NCBI GenBank assembly: GCA_002728755.1
Contig: PBVT01000085.1
Coordinates: forward strand, 124,001 to 188,000
Length of the DNA: 64,000 nucleotides
Source of the DNA: Myxococcales bacterium
GTDB taxonomy: Bacteria; Myxococcota_A; UBA9042; UBA3505
Direction of reading: 5' to 3'
The translations under genes and the position numbers were made by a program. Below, piece after piece: positions 45,613-54,917 of this stretch (its first letter is position 1; the number at the start of each line of letters is the position of its first letter). The notes beneath the pieces were generated by a model. It searched no databases, was not told where the DNA came from, and saw only the letters and a list, made by a program, of their open reading frames with translations.

Positions 45613-46456
45613 GTGGAATTACCTCGACAAGGAGAGTCGCCAGATTTCGCGCCGCAGGTCCTGCTACCGCCTGGACTTCTTCATGGGTTAGCGGTGTCGC
45701 GGACAGTCCGGCTGCCAGGTTCGAGATGCAGGTCAATCCGAGAATTCGCATGCCGCTTTGTCTGGCGACGATCGCTTCTGGGGCCGTCGACATTCCAACC
45801 GCGTCTACTCCGAGGGTCTGTGCCATTCGTACTTCGGCCGGCGTCTCATAAGACGGTCCCAGGTTCCAGGCGTAGACTCCCTCATGCAGAGTCATATTCA
45901 TTCGCTCTGCCGCGCTGTGGGCTACGTTCCGTAATTCCGGAGTGTAGGCGTTGGTCATATCGGGAAAGCGTGGACCAAATCGTTCGTCGTGGCTTCCGAT
46001 CAATGGGTTTCGGCCCGATAGGTTGACGTGATCTGCCATGACCATCAGTTCGCCGGGGTTGAAGTCGGGATTACAGGAGCCTGCGCTATTTGTGAGTACA
46101 GCGATCTGTCCCTTGAGATGGTGTACGGCCCGGATGATGAGCGTGGATTGCCAGGGCGGGATCCCCTCGTACGTGTGTACACGGCCTTGTAACATCAAGA
46201 CGGAACGACCGCCGATGAAGCCATGGTGGAGAACTCCGTTATGACCCTCGACAGTGCTTTTGGGGAGGTGGGGGATCTCCGATGTAGCCACCGACCGTCG
46301 GTTCTCAAGGGCGTCTACAGCTCCGCCGAGACCCGACCCCAGGACACAGATAATTTCGACGGAATCGATATTCAGCTTTGCCTTGATTCCATCCGCTACC
46401 TCACAGACCCGGTCGTAAAGATCAACAGGGGCCGAGTTGTGGTCTGATTCACTCAT
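45605..46456 (-). CDS. punA: Purine nucleoside phosphorylase (trimeric PNP-I type)
   Basis: 283 residues. Splits purine (deoxy)nucleosides with phosphate to free base and (deoxy)ribose-1-phosphate. Phosphate loop VLGSGLGG, HLPKSTVEGHNG, LQGRVHTYEG, the GPSYETPAEVRMAQTLGVDAVGMST block with the Met and Glu of the ribose site, and TCISNLAAGLS near the base site are all present. The product ribose-1-phosphate feeds DeoB encoded two genes upstream. It is 19 bp downstream of the pyrimidine phosphorylase gene. Confidence 0.95.
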   Translation of the reverse strand: MSESDHNSAPVDLYDRVCEVADGIKAKLNIDSVEIICVLGSGLGGAVDALENRRSVATSEIPHLPKSTVEGHNGVLHHGFIGGRSVLMLQGRVHTYEGIPPWQSTLIIRAVHHLKGQIAVLTNSAGSCNPDFNPGELMVMADHVNLSGRNPLIGSHDERFGPRFPDMTNAYTPELRNVAHSAAERMNMTLHEGVYAWNLGPSYETPAEVRMAQTLGVDAVGMSTAPEAIVARQSGMRILGLTCISNLAAGLSATPLTHEEVQAVAGPAARNLATLLVEVIPHV

Positions 46457-46475
46457 ATTTCATTCCAGGCGAGGG

Positions 46476-47774
46476 TTAACGGATCGTTTTGAGGATTCGC
46501 GACGGCACAGCGCTCTTCTCGGATGCGATGGTGATCGTATCAAGGAGTCGTTGGCGAATGGAATCATCGATTGCATCTCGATGGTGGACACGAAAGAGGG
46601 GTTGGCCTTTTACCAGGGGCTCTCCTCTTGCAGATAGAACCTCGACCCCAACGGCGGGATCGACGGTGTCCGTTTTTTGTTTGCGGCCTGCTCCCAGATC
46701 CAGCGCGACCCAGGCAAGGTTTAAGGAGTCAATCGAGTGAAGATAGCCATCTTCTGTACACTCGATAACCGTAGACAGAGGGCTCGCAGGGAGAAGTTCA
46801 TTGGGGGAATCGACCACGCGCGGATCTCCGCCAACCGCCTCCACCATTTGTCGGAACCGTTCCAGGGCCGAACCATCTGTAAGGGTCTTGCGGATGGTGG
46901 CGGTTCCACTCTCAAAATCGGGGGCCTCACCGGTTAACGTCAGCAGCTCACCACCAAGGGCGGCGACCAATTCAATCAGATCTTCGTTTCCAGTCCCTTG
47001 CAGGCATTCAATGGTTTCATGGATCTCAAGGCTGTTCCCAATGGTGCGCCCGATCGGGTGGTCCATTTCGGTCAGAATGGCTGCCGTATGCATTCCGAGG
47101 CCTTTACCGACGGCGACCAGGCTCTCGGCTAACCCCTGGCCAGACTCCTGGTCTGCCATGAAGGCACCACGTCCCACCTTTACGTCGAGAATGAGCGCCG
47201 AAAGTCCGGCAGCCGCCTTTTTCGACAGGATGGAGCCGGTGATGAGAGGTATAGAGTCTACGGTCTCAGTGACGTCTCGTATGGAGTAGAGACGTCGATC
47301 TGCTGGAGCGATCCGGTCCGTCTGACCGCAGATGACGCATCCGACCTTCTGTACAACGGCGTGGATCTCTTCGGCCGGGAGTCGAACCTGGTAGCCTGGG
47401 ATGGATTCGAGTTTATCCAGGGTCCCGCCGGTATGACCCAGCCCACGTCCTGACACCATGGGAACCAGCAGACCACATGCAGCCAGGGCTGGCGCGAGGG
47501 GAAGACTGATTTTATCTCCCACCCCTCCCGTGGAGTGTTTATCTACTACGCGAGCATGGTCTGCGCCCCAGTCGAGTTGATCTCCGGAATTGAGCATGGC
47601 GCGCGTCAATTCGACTGTCTCTTCTGGGATCAGCCCGTTAAGGAATATGGCCATCAGCATGGCTCCGACCTGCTCGTCACTGATCGTCTGGTCGGTAACG
47701 CCCGCAACGAACTGATGGAGCTCATCGGCGCTCAGACGTTGTCCATTTCGTTTCTTTCGGAGTATTTCACGCAT
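46476..47774 (-). CDS. pdp: Pyrimidine-nucleoside (thymidine) phosphorylase
   Basis: 432 residues, full length for the DeoA/Pdp family. Signature DKHSTGGVGDKISLPLAPAL, substrate residues in SGRGLGHTGGTLDKLESIPG, and the phosphate and base contacts in KVGRGAFM. Cleaves thymidine, deoxyuridine and perhaps uridine; the Pdp and DeoA forms cannot be separated with certainty by eye. A C-terminal biotin-hammerhead-like domain (about 340-425) completes the fold. It follows deoB by 51 bp and precedes punA by 19 bp. Confidence 0.94.
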   Translation of the reverse strand: MREILRKKRNGQRLSADELHQFVAGVTDQTISDEQVGAMLMAIFLNGLIPEETVELTRAMLNSGDQLDWGADHARVVDKHSTGGVGDKISLPLAPALAACGLLVPMVSGRGLGHTGGTLDKLESIPGYQVRLPAEEIHAVVQKVGCVICGQTDRIAPADRRLYSIRDVTETVDSIPLITGSILSKKAAAGLSALILDVKVGRGAFMADQESGQGLAESLVAVGKGLGMHTAAILTEMDHPIGRTIGNSLEIHETIECLQGTGNEDLIELVAALGGELLTLTGEAPDFESGTATIRKTLTDGSALERFRQMVEAVGGDPRVVDSPNELLPASPLSTVIECTEDGYLHSIDSLNLAWVALDLGAGRKQKTDTVDPAVGVEVLSARGEPLVKGQPLFRVHHRDAIDDSIRQRLLDTITIASEKSAVPSRILKTIR

Positions 47775-47825
47775 GAATAGTCGCTCGACCCGTTTTTGAC
47801 GACCTGCTGCCGTAACCGCAAGTGG

Positions 47826-49001
47826 TCAGAGGACTTGCCGCAGGTCATTCAGGAAGGAAGTGCCAGTGGGGACACTGACTCCAAAATTGGCAGCTACGGT
47901 CTGTCCTAGATCGGCAAAGGTCTCACGGGTTCCCAGGTCCACTCCACCTTTGAAAGCACGGCTTCCACATAAAATCGGGACGTATTCCCTGGTATGGTCG
48001 GTATGGGCCATATGGGTGGGATCACAACCGTGGTCTGCGCTCAAAAGAAGCAGCCCGTTATCGCCGAGGGCATCGACCAGCTCTGGGATCGCTGCATCCA
48101 ATTCTAGCAGAGCTGTCGCGTAGCCAGTGGGATTACGGCGGTGGCCGTACACCATGTCGAAGTCCACCAGATTGCAGAACACAACCCCATGGTCGAGAGA
48201 TTTAGTCTCGGCAATGGTTTTGGCAATGCCGTCAGTATTTCCTTCTGTATGTACGTTCTGTTCGACACCTTGATGGGCAAAGATGTCTGCTATTTTTCCG
48301 ATACCGATCAGGGGGATACCAGCCTTGGTGAGCTCGTCACATAGGGTGGGTTGATGGGGCAGCATCGAATAATCGTGGCGATTATACGTTCGCTGAAAAC
48401 TACCGGCCTCACCGATAAACGGGCGGGCGATAATGCGTGCGATTTGGTGTTTGTCACAGATGTCTCGGGCAATTTTACACGCCGCGTAGAGCTCTTCTAG
48501 AGGGATGACGTCTTCATGGGCAGCGATTTGAAAAACAGAATCCGCGCTTGTGTAGACGATCCACTTTCCGGTGCGTATATGTTCCGGGCCGAGCTCCTCA
48601 ATAATGACCGTTCCGGAAGCTGCATGATTTCCGAGGATCCCGCGTCCAGTAGCCTGTACGAAGGGCTCGATGATCTCTGCCGGAAAGCCTTCAGAGAAGA
48701 CAGTGAATGCAGTGAACGTCGGGACACCGGCCATCTCCCAATGACCCGTTATGGTGTCTTTGCCCGCCGACGCTTCATTCATTTTTCCGTGGGCTCCCCG
48801 CACCTCGGTCGCCGGGTCTGTTCCTTTGATGGGCGTCAGATGCCCCAACCCGAGGCGAGCCAGGTTCGGAAGATGAATACCTCCGACTGCATCCGCCACA
48901 TGAGCGATCGTGTTGCTACCTTCGTCTCCGAAGGACGGGGCGTCCGGCATAGCGCCCACGCCCACGGAATCCATAACTAATATACAGACTTTATCGAACA
49001 A
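47826..49001 (-). CDS. deoB: Phosphopentomutase
   Basis: 391 residues from a TTG start at 49001, which has GGGGAG 7 nt upstream; two ATGs at 49040 and 49037 lie upstream of or inside the promoter. Interconverts (deoxy)ribose-1-phosphate and -5-phosphate with two Mn ions. Alkaline-phosphatase-fold motifs: ILVMDSVGVGAMPDA at the N-terminus, TITGHWEMAG with the phospho-accepting Thr, CNLVDFDMVYGHRRN and LSADHGCDPTHMAHTDHTRE. First gene of the salvage operon deoB-pdp-punA-cdd. deoC is absent, so deoxyribose-5-phosphate must be used by an enzyme encoded elsewhere. Confidence 0.94.
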   Translation of the reverse strand: MFDKVCILVMDSVGVGAMPDAPSFGDEGSNTIAHVADAVGGIHLPNLARLGLGHLTPIKGTDPATEVRGAHGKMNEASAGKDTITGHWEMAGVPTFTAFTVFSEGFPAEIIEPFVQATGRGILGNHAASGTVIIEELGPEHIRTGKWIVYTSADSVFQIAAHEDVIPLEELYAACKIARDICDKHQIARIIARPFIGEAGSFQRTYNRHDYSMLPHQPTLCDELTKAGIPLIGIGKIADIFAHQGVEQNVHTEGNTDGIAKTIAETKSLDHGVVFCNLVDFDMVYGHRRNPTGYATALLELDAAIPELVDALGDNGLLLLSADHGCDPTHMAHTDHTREYVPILCGSRAFKGGVDLGTRETFADLGQTVAANFGVSVPTGTSFLNDLRQVL

Positions 49002-49015
49002 TGTTCCGACTCCCC

Positions 49016-49046
49016 GATTGCATGAATTATAGCCCATCATGCAATC
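49016..49046 (-). promoter_or_regulatory. Promoter and operator of the deoB-pdp-punA-cdd operon
   Basis: A perfect inverted repeat, GATTGCATGA (49016-49025) and TCATGCAATC (49037-49046), is separated by 11 bp. On the minus strand the centre contains a perfect TATAAT (49031-49026), 17 bp from which the -35 region is poor (ACGTTC). A start near 49019 leaves an 18-nt leader with GGGGAG before the TTG codon of deoB. A dimeric regulator bound to the arms would cover the -10 box, the geometry of repression by a DeoR/GntR/LacI-type protein. The regulator gene is not in the window. A 10-bp palindrome GGTTATAACC lies upstream at 49086-49095. Confidence 0.6.
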
Positions 49047-49104
49047 CCGAACGTACCAATCCTACCCAATAGTGTAAACCGATGCGGTTATAACCTGTAG
49101 TCAA

Positions 49105-50652
49105 TTAAAAGGATCCCAACACCCAGAGCAGCCCAATTATGGCCAAAATCATGACCAGAATGCTCAAGATAGCCATCTTTGTAGACCCCGGGCGCCCTAA
49201 AGGATCATTGGCTTCAGCTCTATCCACGATGTCCGCCAAGAGTGTCGGATCCGCCTCTCCCAATTCCCGCATGGTCTTAAGGCGCGTTTCCCGCTGAAGA
49301 TGAAGCGCTACCAGGACAATCGCCAGCCAGGTCACAAGAATCCCAGCCATCATCATAAGGAGATTTCGACGACGGTTGGCGAGGTTCGTGGAGCGCAGCT
49401 GATATTCGGTGTCGTATGTGGACGTATCCGCAATAGGGTCCGGCTCCACTGGACTTACAATTCTTCGGAACAAGGTTAACGCCCGGGCCCGCTCCACCAT
49501 GGTCTCACTCTCTGCCCAGGCTCCCATGGTAAGGGCAAGCTCCTCGGGAAGATTTGAGCGGGAGACGTCTTTGATGAGTCGCACTGTCGTCTCTGGTAAG
49601 GGACCATCGGGAGATGCCGTCAACCAGCTGGTTACAGAGCTGGAATCGGGCCCAGTAGCGGTCTCCGAGCAGCTGATCGCCGTGGGGCTATTTGGTGCGA
49701 ACGAAAGACTGGTGCGTACTTCTACCGGGCTACCATCGGCCGGAAGCTCTATATGGCGAACCCCGATTGCGGCCTGACCGATGAAGAGGGTGCAATATAA
49801 TGTCTTCGCTGTGCTTATTGGCGAACCGGGGAGTGGATATCGGTGTACAAGCAGTTCCAGATCTCGGCCATCCAGATGACCATTGATTTGGAATGCGTTG
49901 GCATCCTGTCGTGTAAAATTAAATGTGTGGGCGTATTTTTCCCCCTCGGATTCGATCAATATTTCGGTGGATCCGGATAGAACTTCACTCTTGATCGGTG
50001 CGCGATAGAGTCCCAGCGGAGTGGGTTTCAACTCCTGTAGATTTGAATCCCGATCACGAATGAAGACGGCATCCACCGGTATGGTTTCTACATCGATACC
50101 ATCTCGATGAATCCAGATGATGAGGTGCGGGTCGGGTGCTCTTGGGTTGTAGGTGCCATGTTCCGGTATGGCGACCACTCGGAAGGGAAAGAACTCATTC
50201 TTGGAAGACTTATGTATATCGCCGGAGGCCACATTCCAGTGCTTATGTTCGCTCGTGATCGGATACGCGGGCTGTGAGTTCAGAGAAACAAAATGTCGCC
50301 CCCAACCTTTCGCTTCGATACAAATCGAATTGGGTAGGGATCCTTTTGGTGCGGTTAATTCAAGAACCGTGCTCTCAGCAGGAATATGTGGGTTCTGCGC
50401 TGTAGTCGTTGGTTCACAGCCGGACAACTGTATGGATTCCCCCGTCTTCGTTTGCCAGCCAAGAATACGGACAGGGTGGGTCTGGTCCGTGATCCGGTGG
50501 GGCCATTGCAGAATATGGACTTTGTACGGTGGAGGGCTCAGAGATAGGCCCAGGATGTTTGCGCCGATGAAAAAGGCGATGAGACCCGTGCATACAAGAA
50601 AAATCTTGAAGAACGATATGGAGGCGAAGCGCCTTTGTCGTGGTTCGACCAT
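49105..50652 (-). CDS. Uncharacterised membrane protein with large periplasmic beta domain
   Basis: 515 residues. A membrane helix near the N-terminus (about 13-36, FKIFLVCTGLIAFFIGANIL) is followed by about 390 residues of mostly beta structure outside the cytoplasm (PVRILGWQTKTGESIQLSG, PHLIIWIHRDGIDVETIP, RDLELLVHRYPLPGSP). Near the C-terminus come two more helices (LLMMMAGILVTWLAIVLVAL; AILSILVMILAIIGLLWVLG), separated by a short polar segment. No family is recognised; the Ig-like repeats and helices suggest a sensor, chaperone or export accessory. It is 67 bp downstream of the M23 peptidase gene; a perfect 6-bp hairpin (GCGACT/AGTCGC, 50676-50693) lies between them. Confidence 0.75.
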   Translation of the reverse strand: MVEPRQRRFASISFFKIFLVCTGLIAFFIGANILGLSLSPPPYKVHILQWPHRITDQTHPVRILGWQTKTGESIQLSGCEPTTTAQNPHIPAESTVLELTAPKGSLPNSICIEAKGWGRHFVSLNSQPAYPITSEHKHWNVASGDIHKSSKNEFFPFRVVAIPEHGTYNPRAPDPHLIIWIHRDGIDVETIPVDAVFIRDRDSNLQELKPTPLGLYRAPIKSEVLSGSTEILIESEGEKYAHTFNFTRQDANAFQINGHLDGRDLELLVHRYPLPGSPISTAKTLYCTLFIGQAAIGVRHIELPADGSPVEVRTSLSFAPNSPTAISCSETATGPDSSSVTSWLTASPDGPLPETTVRLIKDVSRSNLPEELALTMGAWAESETMVERARALTLFRRIVSPVEPDPIADTSTYDTEYQLRSTNLANRRRNLLMMMAGILVTWLAIVLVALHLQRETRLKTMRELGEADPTLLADIVDRAEANDPLGRPGSTKMAILSILVMILAIIGLLWVLGSF

Positions 50653-50675
50653 ACCCTCAATTTGTCAGGCTATGG

Positions 50676-50693
50676 GCGACTCACGCAAGTCGC
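50676..50693 (-). other. Hairpin between the M23 peptidase gene and the membrane protein gene
   Basis: GCGACT and AGTCGC pair perfectly (6 bp, 6-nt loop) 27 bp after the peptidase stop on the minus strand. No U-run follows, so read-through into the next gene is likely; it could be a processing or weak attenuation site. Confidence 0.3.
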
Positions 50694-50719
50694 GGGTTCG
50701 GCTTCGTTCTCGGCGGGTT

Positions 50720-52081
50720 CTATAAACTACGATTAACCGGGGTAACAGCGGTAATCTTTTGTAGCTCATCCATTAGCTGGAGGATGGCCATATCAAACGC
50801 GTCTCGATCCTGTTTCGGGACTTGAGCGATCGCGCGGCCGTCGTACTCAAGAGGATTCAGAGTTCGGTTTCCCTTCTTCAGGGCAAAGTGGAGGTGGGGG
50901 CCTGTGGCACGACCCGTTGCTCCTACGAAACCGATGATCTGACCTTGTTTCACCTTTTGGCCCACGCGCAGACGCGAGGCGTATCGGTGGAGATGCGCGT
51001 AGTAGGTTTTGTAACCCGAGGAATGACGGACAACCACAAGGTTTCCGCTCGGTCCTCGACGACGTTTCCAGACGACTTCGCCATCGCCAACGGTCCAGAC
51101 GGGTGTTCCAAGGGGTGCAGCATAATCGATAGCAAGATGTTGCTTATATTTGTGAAGCACCGGGTGGTAGCGTCGCTCCTGATAGCCAGAGCTTACCCGG
51201 GTAAACTGGAGTGGGCTACGAAGGAAATCTCGTTGTACCGAGGACCCATCCGCCTTGTAGTAGTTGGAAATATCGTTGCCGGTACCATGGTGGAATAATT
51301 GCAGAGTGTTGAACTTACCCTGGTATTCCAATGCTTTGATCGGACCATATCGGAAGAAGCGTCCATCTACGAGCTCTTTGGTACCGATAAAACGAACGAC
51401 ATCCCCCGTACGGACATCTTCATAGAAGCGCAGGTCGAAGGACAAGAGTTTGATCAGATGAGAAGCCAACTTGGGATCCTCGACACAACGAGCCAGCGAC
51501 TCATAGAGGGTCCCATCGACCAGGCATCCGATGCGCAGAGGTTGCTTTTCGATCGGCACATCGACTTTTTCTGCGAGATAGCGCGTCCCATCTTTGGATA
51601 GCTTCGCTTCGTATAGCTCAATCGGGCTTCGCTTATATTGTAATCGTAGGATCTTGCCTTCCTGGTTCAGGTCGACGCGGTACGTGTCACCAATAAGACT
51701 GCGTCGAAAATCAACCAGAGGATCGAGGGCCGCAATCACGGGTCGATACTGTTCCGGGATAATCTTCGCGTCGGCCAGTTTACGTCCAAGAATCTCCCCA
51801 CTCTGGATAGAACCCTTCAGAACGCGGGCGGCAATGCGGTCGAGTTTCTTACGTTGGGGGGATTCTTCTTCTGGTTGCGTGGTTGGCGTAGTTGGTTGGT
51901 TCTCTAATGGGCTGAGGCTGCGTTCGGGTACATATTCCACAACCTCTGGTGCGGAGTCGTATACAAAGACCCAATAATTCGTTGCCAGGATTGCTCCGAT
52001 GAACAACGGCATCAGAATTTTTTGACCGATCCCTTTTCTGCGGGACTTTCGGCTATTCAAATAGGAATTGCGGTACGCCAC
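50720..52081 (-). CDS. M23 family metallopeptidase (peptidoglycan endopeptidase, MepM-like)
   Basis: 453 residues from a GTG start at 52081, supported by GAGGT 8 nt upstream. An N-terminal membrane anchor (KILMPLFIGAILATNYWVFV) is followed by a Pro/Thr/Glu linker and an OapA/LysM-like region. The LytM-type M23 domain covers about 310-430: zinc ligands in KQHLAIDYAAPLG (HxxxD) and GPHLHFAL (HxH), with the catalytic His in YYAHLHRYASRL. All ligands are intact, so it should cut peptide cross-links in peptidoglycan and not merely act as an activator. The C-terminus ends with a Leu-rich helix. It is divergent from the glycosyltransferase gene at 52407. Confidence 0.93.
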   Translation of the reverse strand: MAYRNSYLNSRKSRRKGIGQKILMPLFIGAILATNYWVFVYDSAPEVVEYVPERSLSPLENQPTTPTTQPEEESPQRKKLDRIAARVLKGSIQSGEILGRKLADAKIIPEQYRPVIAALDPLVDFRRSLIGDTYRVDLNQEGKILRLQYKRSPIELYEAKLSKDGTRYLAEKVDVPIEKQPLRIGCLVDGTLYESLARCVEDPKLASHLIKLLSFDLRFYEDVRTGDVVRFIGTKELVDGRFFRYGPIKALEYQGKFNTLQLFHHGTGNDISNYYKADGSSVQRDFLRSPLQFTRVSSGYQERRYHPVLHKYKQHLAIDYAAPLGTPVWTVGDGEVVWKRRRGPSGNLVVVRHSSGYKTYYAHLHRYASRLRVGQKVKQGQIIGFVGATGRATGPHLHFALKKGNRTLNPLEYDGRAIAQVPKQDRDAFDMAILQLMDELQKITAVTPVNRSL

Positions 52082-52406
52082 GGAGCCACCTCGTATTTGT
52101 TTCCCCCGGTCTTATCTCGCGCCATTGCACGAAGATCGCCACGACCAGGGCGAATCCTGTACCACGCGTGTAGTTACCTGGTCAACGTGATGCACCAGTA
52201 TCCTTCTATTTTTAAGGCGGAATCCTAATTCTGAGCTTCGAGGTTTGGCCAGATCGGCTGGTCAAAAAGGAGGCTTTGTAAAATTGTAATCCCAACCCGA
52301 AGACCCATGGGAATCATGCATTTGTTGCAACGATACGCTGGCTCTTGGTAAGTGAACCATTCCAGATCCATGGTGCGCTGGAGAAGTGTGCCTTGCAGGG
52401 GTCCGA
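52082..52406. other. 325-bp region between the divergent M23 peptidase and ArnT-like genes
   Basis: No gene is supported here. On the minus strand TTGACC (52185-52180) with TACAGG 18 bp on (52161-52156) is a weak promoter candidate for the peptidase. A 7-bp hairpin with one G-U pair, TGGCCAG/CTGGTCA, occupies 52246-52264. AGGGG 6 nt before ATG 52407 is the ribosome site of the plus-strand operon. No convincing plus-strand promoter was found. Confidence 0.6.
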
Positions 52407-54917
52407 ATGAGCGAAGCGATAGTCCAAGAAAACCTGATGCCGGAGACGCAACCGATTCCTATTATGAATCGTGGTCTCCTGGAAGGCCCAGAAGTGTCGA
52501 AGCGAAAGCAGGCACCCTGGCTATATGTCCTGGTCGCTCTACTTGGTTTTGGAATATTTTTTCCGTCACTGGGCTCCTTTGGTCTCTGGGATCCATGGGA
52601 AACCCATTATGGGGAAGTGACACGAAATATTGTTGAGACCCGTGATTGGATCGCACTGAAGTGGGGTTATACAGCGACGAGGAACACCAAGACAGACCCA
52701 CATGTGAAGTGGGCACACCATAATGAAACCTGGAAGTTTATGAGTAAACCGATACTCATCTTCTGGTCGCAGGCGTTGAGTGTGAAGCTGTTCGGGTATT
52801 CGGAATGGTCCTTCCGGTTCCCTATGGCGCTCCTGGCCTGGCTGGTGATGATCACCGGCTTTCATGTGCTCCGAACCGTGACCCAGGATAACCGTCTTGC
52901 GTTCCTGGGGTCGGTCGTCGTTGCAACCTGCCCGCAATTTTATTTTATATCGCGCCAGGCACAGACAGATATGCCCTTTGTCGGGACGATGTCTCTGGGG
53001 ATGTTTATGTTCCTATTGGCCCTGTTCAGACCCAGGGAGCGTATATCCGATCGAAGATTTGTTTGGCGGGCCATTACAACGGTTCTACTACTCAGTCTTA
53101 TGATTTTCCCGCAGGTCGCGGTGCTGGTGTCGGATGTTCCGAATGGCGGGGCTACGACCGCCTTTATTGTTGGCCTGATGGGTGGGGGCGTGATCTTGAG
53201 CATTGTGGCTCCCATCCTTACCCATTCCAAGATTCACGGTCGCTTCGAGGATAACTTCAAGGACCGATGGTATCGACAGCTCAACCTCTATCTCTTCTAC
53301 GCCTTTATCGGCTTGGCGACCCTGGCGAAAGGTCTGTTGGGTTTCGCGCTCCCGGGAGCCATTATCTTTACGTTCATTCTGATTACGTGGAATTGGCGCT
53401 TGCTTATGAACGTCGCGCTCATTCGCGGTACGTTGATCTTCCTCGCCGTCGCCTCGCCCTGGTACGCAGGCATGTTCCTGGTCTACGGCAACGACTTCTT
53501 CAAACGCTTTATTATTCACGACCACATCAACCGCTTCTCGAGCGGAGTGCACCAGGTTGATACCGGACTTTTCGAGCATTTCATCAAATGGCTCGGAATC
53601 GGCATGTTCCCCTGGTCGATCTTTATCCCGGTTGTTCTGATATCGCTGTTCACGTTGCGCCGTATCCCCAAGGACGCCGAAGGTCAGTTCAAGTTATTCC
53701 TCTTTATTTGGACCTTTGTGGCGTACATCTTGTTCACGAAGGCGAGTACGAAGTTTCACCATTATATCTTCCCGGCCCTCGTTCCCCTGGCGTTATTGGT
53801 GGGGCTATGGCTTCGAGACGTACCGAATATGTCATCCCGCGCGGTACGCCTTGCGGCGATCGTTGGTCTTGGGTTTACCGTTTCAATGGGGTGGACCATC
53901 TATGAGGACAAGCAGGTCTTGCGAAACCTTATGACCTACAAATACGATCGCAAGCTGCCCAACAGTCTACCGGTGGATCCGGATGCGCCGGTGACATGTA
54001 AGAAGTGGGCACCAAAAGATAAAGACGGGCATACCTTCTGTCAGGACACGGATACAGCAAAAGTTACGTGGAAAGAGAGTCTCTTCTTCCACAAAACACC
54101 CCCCTTGACCCGAACCTTATTGACCACCCATTGGGGTCATTATCCGAATGTGGTCCTACGGGTTGTTATTGGGGTTTTGGCCGGGCTGTTGTTGTGGCTC
54201 ATTATCGCAAATAGTGGAGTTTTGACTCTGGGCATTCGTTGGTTGGGTATAGGGCTAGTTGCGATCTCAGCTCTGCATCTGACCGTATGGTCCCTCAATG
54301 TCTATATGCCGATGTTGTCACCATCCTGGTCGCAACGAGATATTTTCGAATCCTATTTCAAAAGTTGTGATTTGAAGGAAAACCCACCGGGGCTCAACAA
54401 CGAGTACGAACCGTTTGTTTGCAAAATAGGCTTATGCTCCATCGCGGATTGGACTGGGGCCCGGCAAAAGAGAGAGTGTACGGAAGACATCGTGGCCTGG
54501 TTGTTTACGTGGCGAGGGGAGACCTTCTATGGAAACAACACGGCAATACCGGTTCTCAAGAAGAAGGACACCAAGACCTATCTGGCAGAAATGAATGACG
54601 GTTGTACCTTCTATGCGATTCTGGAAGACCACCAGAAGAGCGCTTTCGGACAACATCTCAAGCGGTATAGCCGGGAGTTGGGGCGTGAAGGAAAGGCACC
54701 CTTTGATAGAATTGAAGACTGGAACATTACCCTGGAGCATGGGGAGAGCCCCTTCTTTGTTTTGATGCGGGCCGAGCCTGTTCCGAAGACGCTTCGTGTA
54801 CCCCTGCCTGTCGCACAGGTATTTCCAGGGACTTATTATCTACCGATGAAGTCGCCTTTTGAGATCTGTGGAGCCCGTTCAGACACCAATTCCTGTGACG
54901 CAATGGCCAAACGATGA
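52407..54917 (+). CDS. ArnT-like membrane glycosyltransferase (GT83/GT39 group)
   Basis: 836 residues from ATG 52407 (AGGGG 6 nt before it; a GTG at 52386 is less likely). About 12-13 membrane helices. The first periplasmic loop has FGLWDPWETHYGEVTRNIV, the acidic Asp/Glu site of GT-C enzymes such as ArnT, and further on SRQAQTDMPFVGTMSLGMF and TKASTKFHHYIFPALVPLALL fit the family. The C-terminal 250 residues are a soluble periplasmic domain with many Cys (CKKWAPKDKDGHTFCQD, ECTEDIV) that may form disulfides. It probably moves a sugar from polyprenyl phosphate to lipid A, glycan or protein. First gene of the plus-strand cluster; overlaps the next gene by 4 bp. Confidence 0.87.
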   Translation: MSEAIVQENLMPETQPIPIMNRGLLEGPEVSKRKQAPWLYVLVALLGFGIFFPSLGSFGLWDPWETHYGEVTRNIVETRDWIALKWGYTATRNTKTDPHVKWAHHNETWKFMSKPILIFWSQALSVKLFGYSEWSFRFPMALLAWLVMITGFHVLRTVTQDNRLAFLGSVVVATCPQFYFISRQAQTDMPFVGTMSLGMFMFLLALFRPRERISDRRFVWRAITTVLLLSLMIFPQVAVLVSDVPNGGATTAFIVGLMGGGVILSIVAPILTHSKIHGRFEDNFKDRWYRQLNLYLFYAFIGLATLAKGLLGFALPGAIIFTFILITWNWRLLMNVALIRGTLIFLAVASPWYAGMFLVYGNDFFKRFIIHDHINRFSSGVHQVDTGLFEHFIKWLGIGMFPWSIFIPVVLISLFTLRRIPKDAEGQFKLFLFIWTFVAYILFTKASTKFHHYIFPALVPLALLVGLWLRDVPNMSSRAVRLAAIVGLGFTVSMGWTIYEDKQVLRNLMTYKYDRKLPNSLPVDPDAPVTCKKWAPKDKDGHTFCQDTDTAKVTWKESLFFHKTPPLTRTLLTTHWGHYPNVVLRVVIGVLAGLLLWLIIANSGVLTLGIRWLGIGLVAISALHLTVWSLNVYMPMLSPSWSQRDIFESYFKSCDLKENPPGLNNEYEPFVCKIGLCSIADWTGARQKRECTEDIVAWLFTWRGETFYGNNTAIPVLKKKDTKTYLAEMNDGCTFYAILEDHQKSAFGQHLKRYSRELGREGKAPFDRIEDWNITLEHGESPFFVLMRAEPVPKTLRVPLPVAQVFPGTYYLPMKSPFEICGARSDTNSCDAMAKR

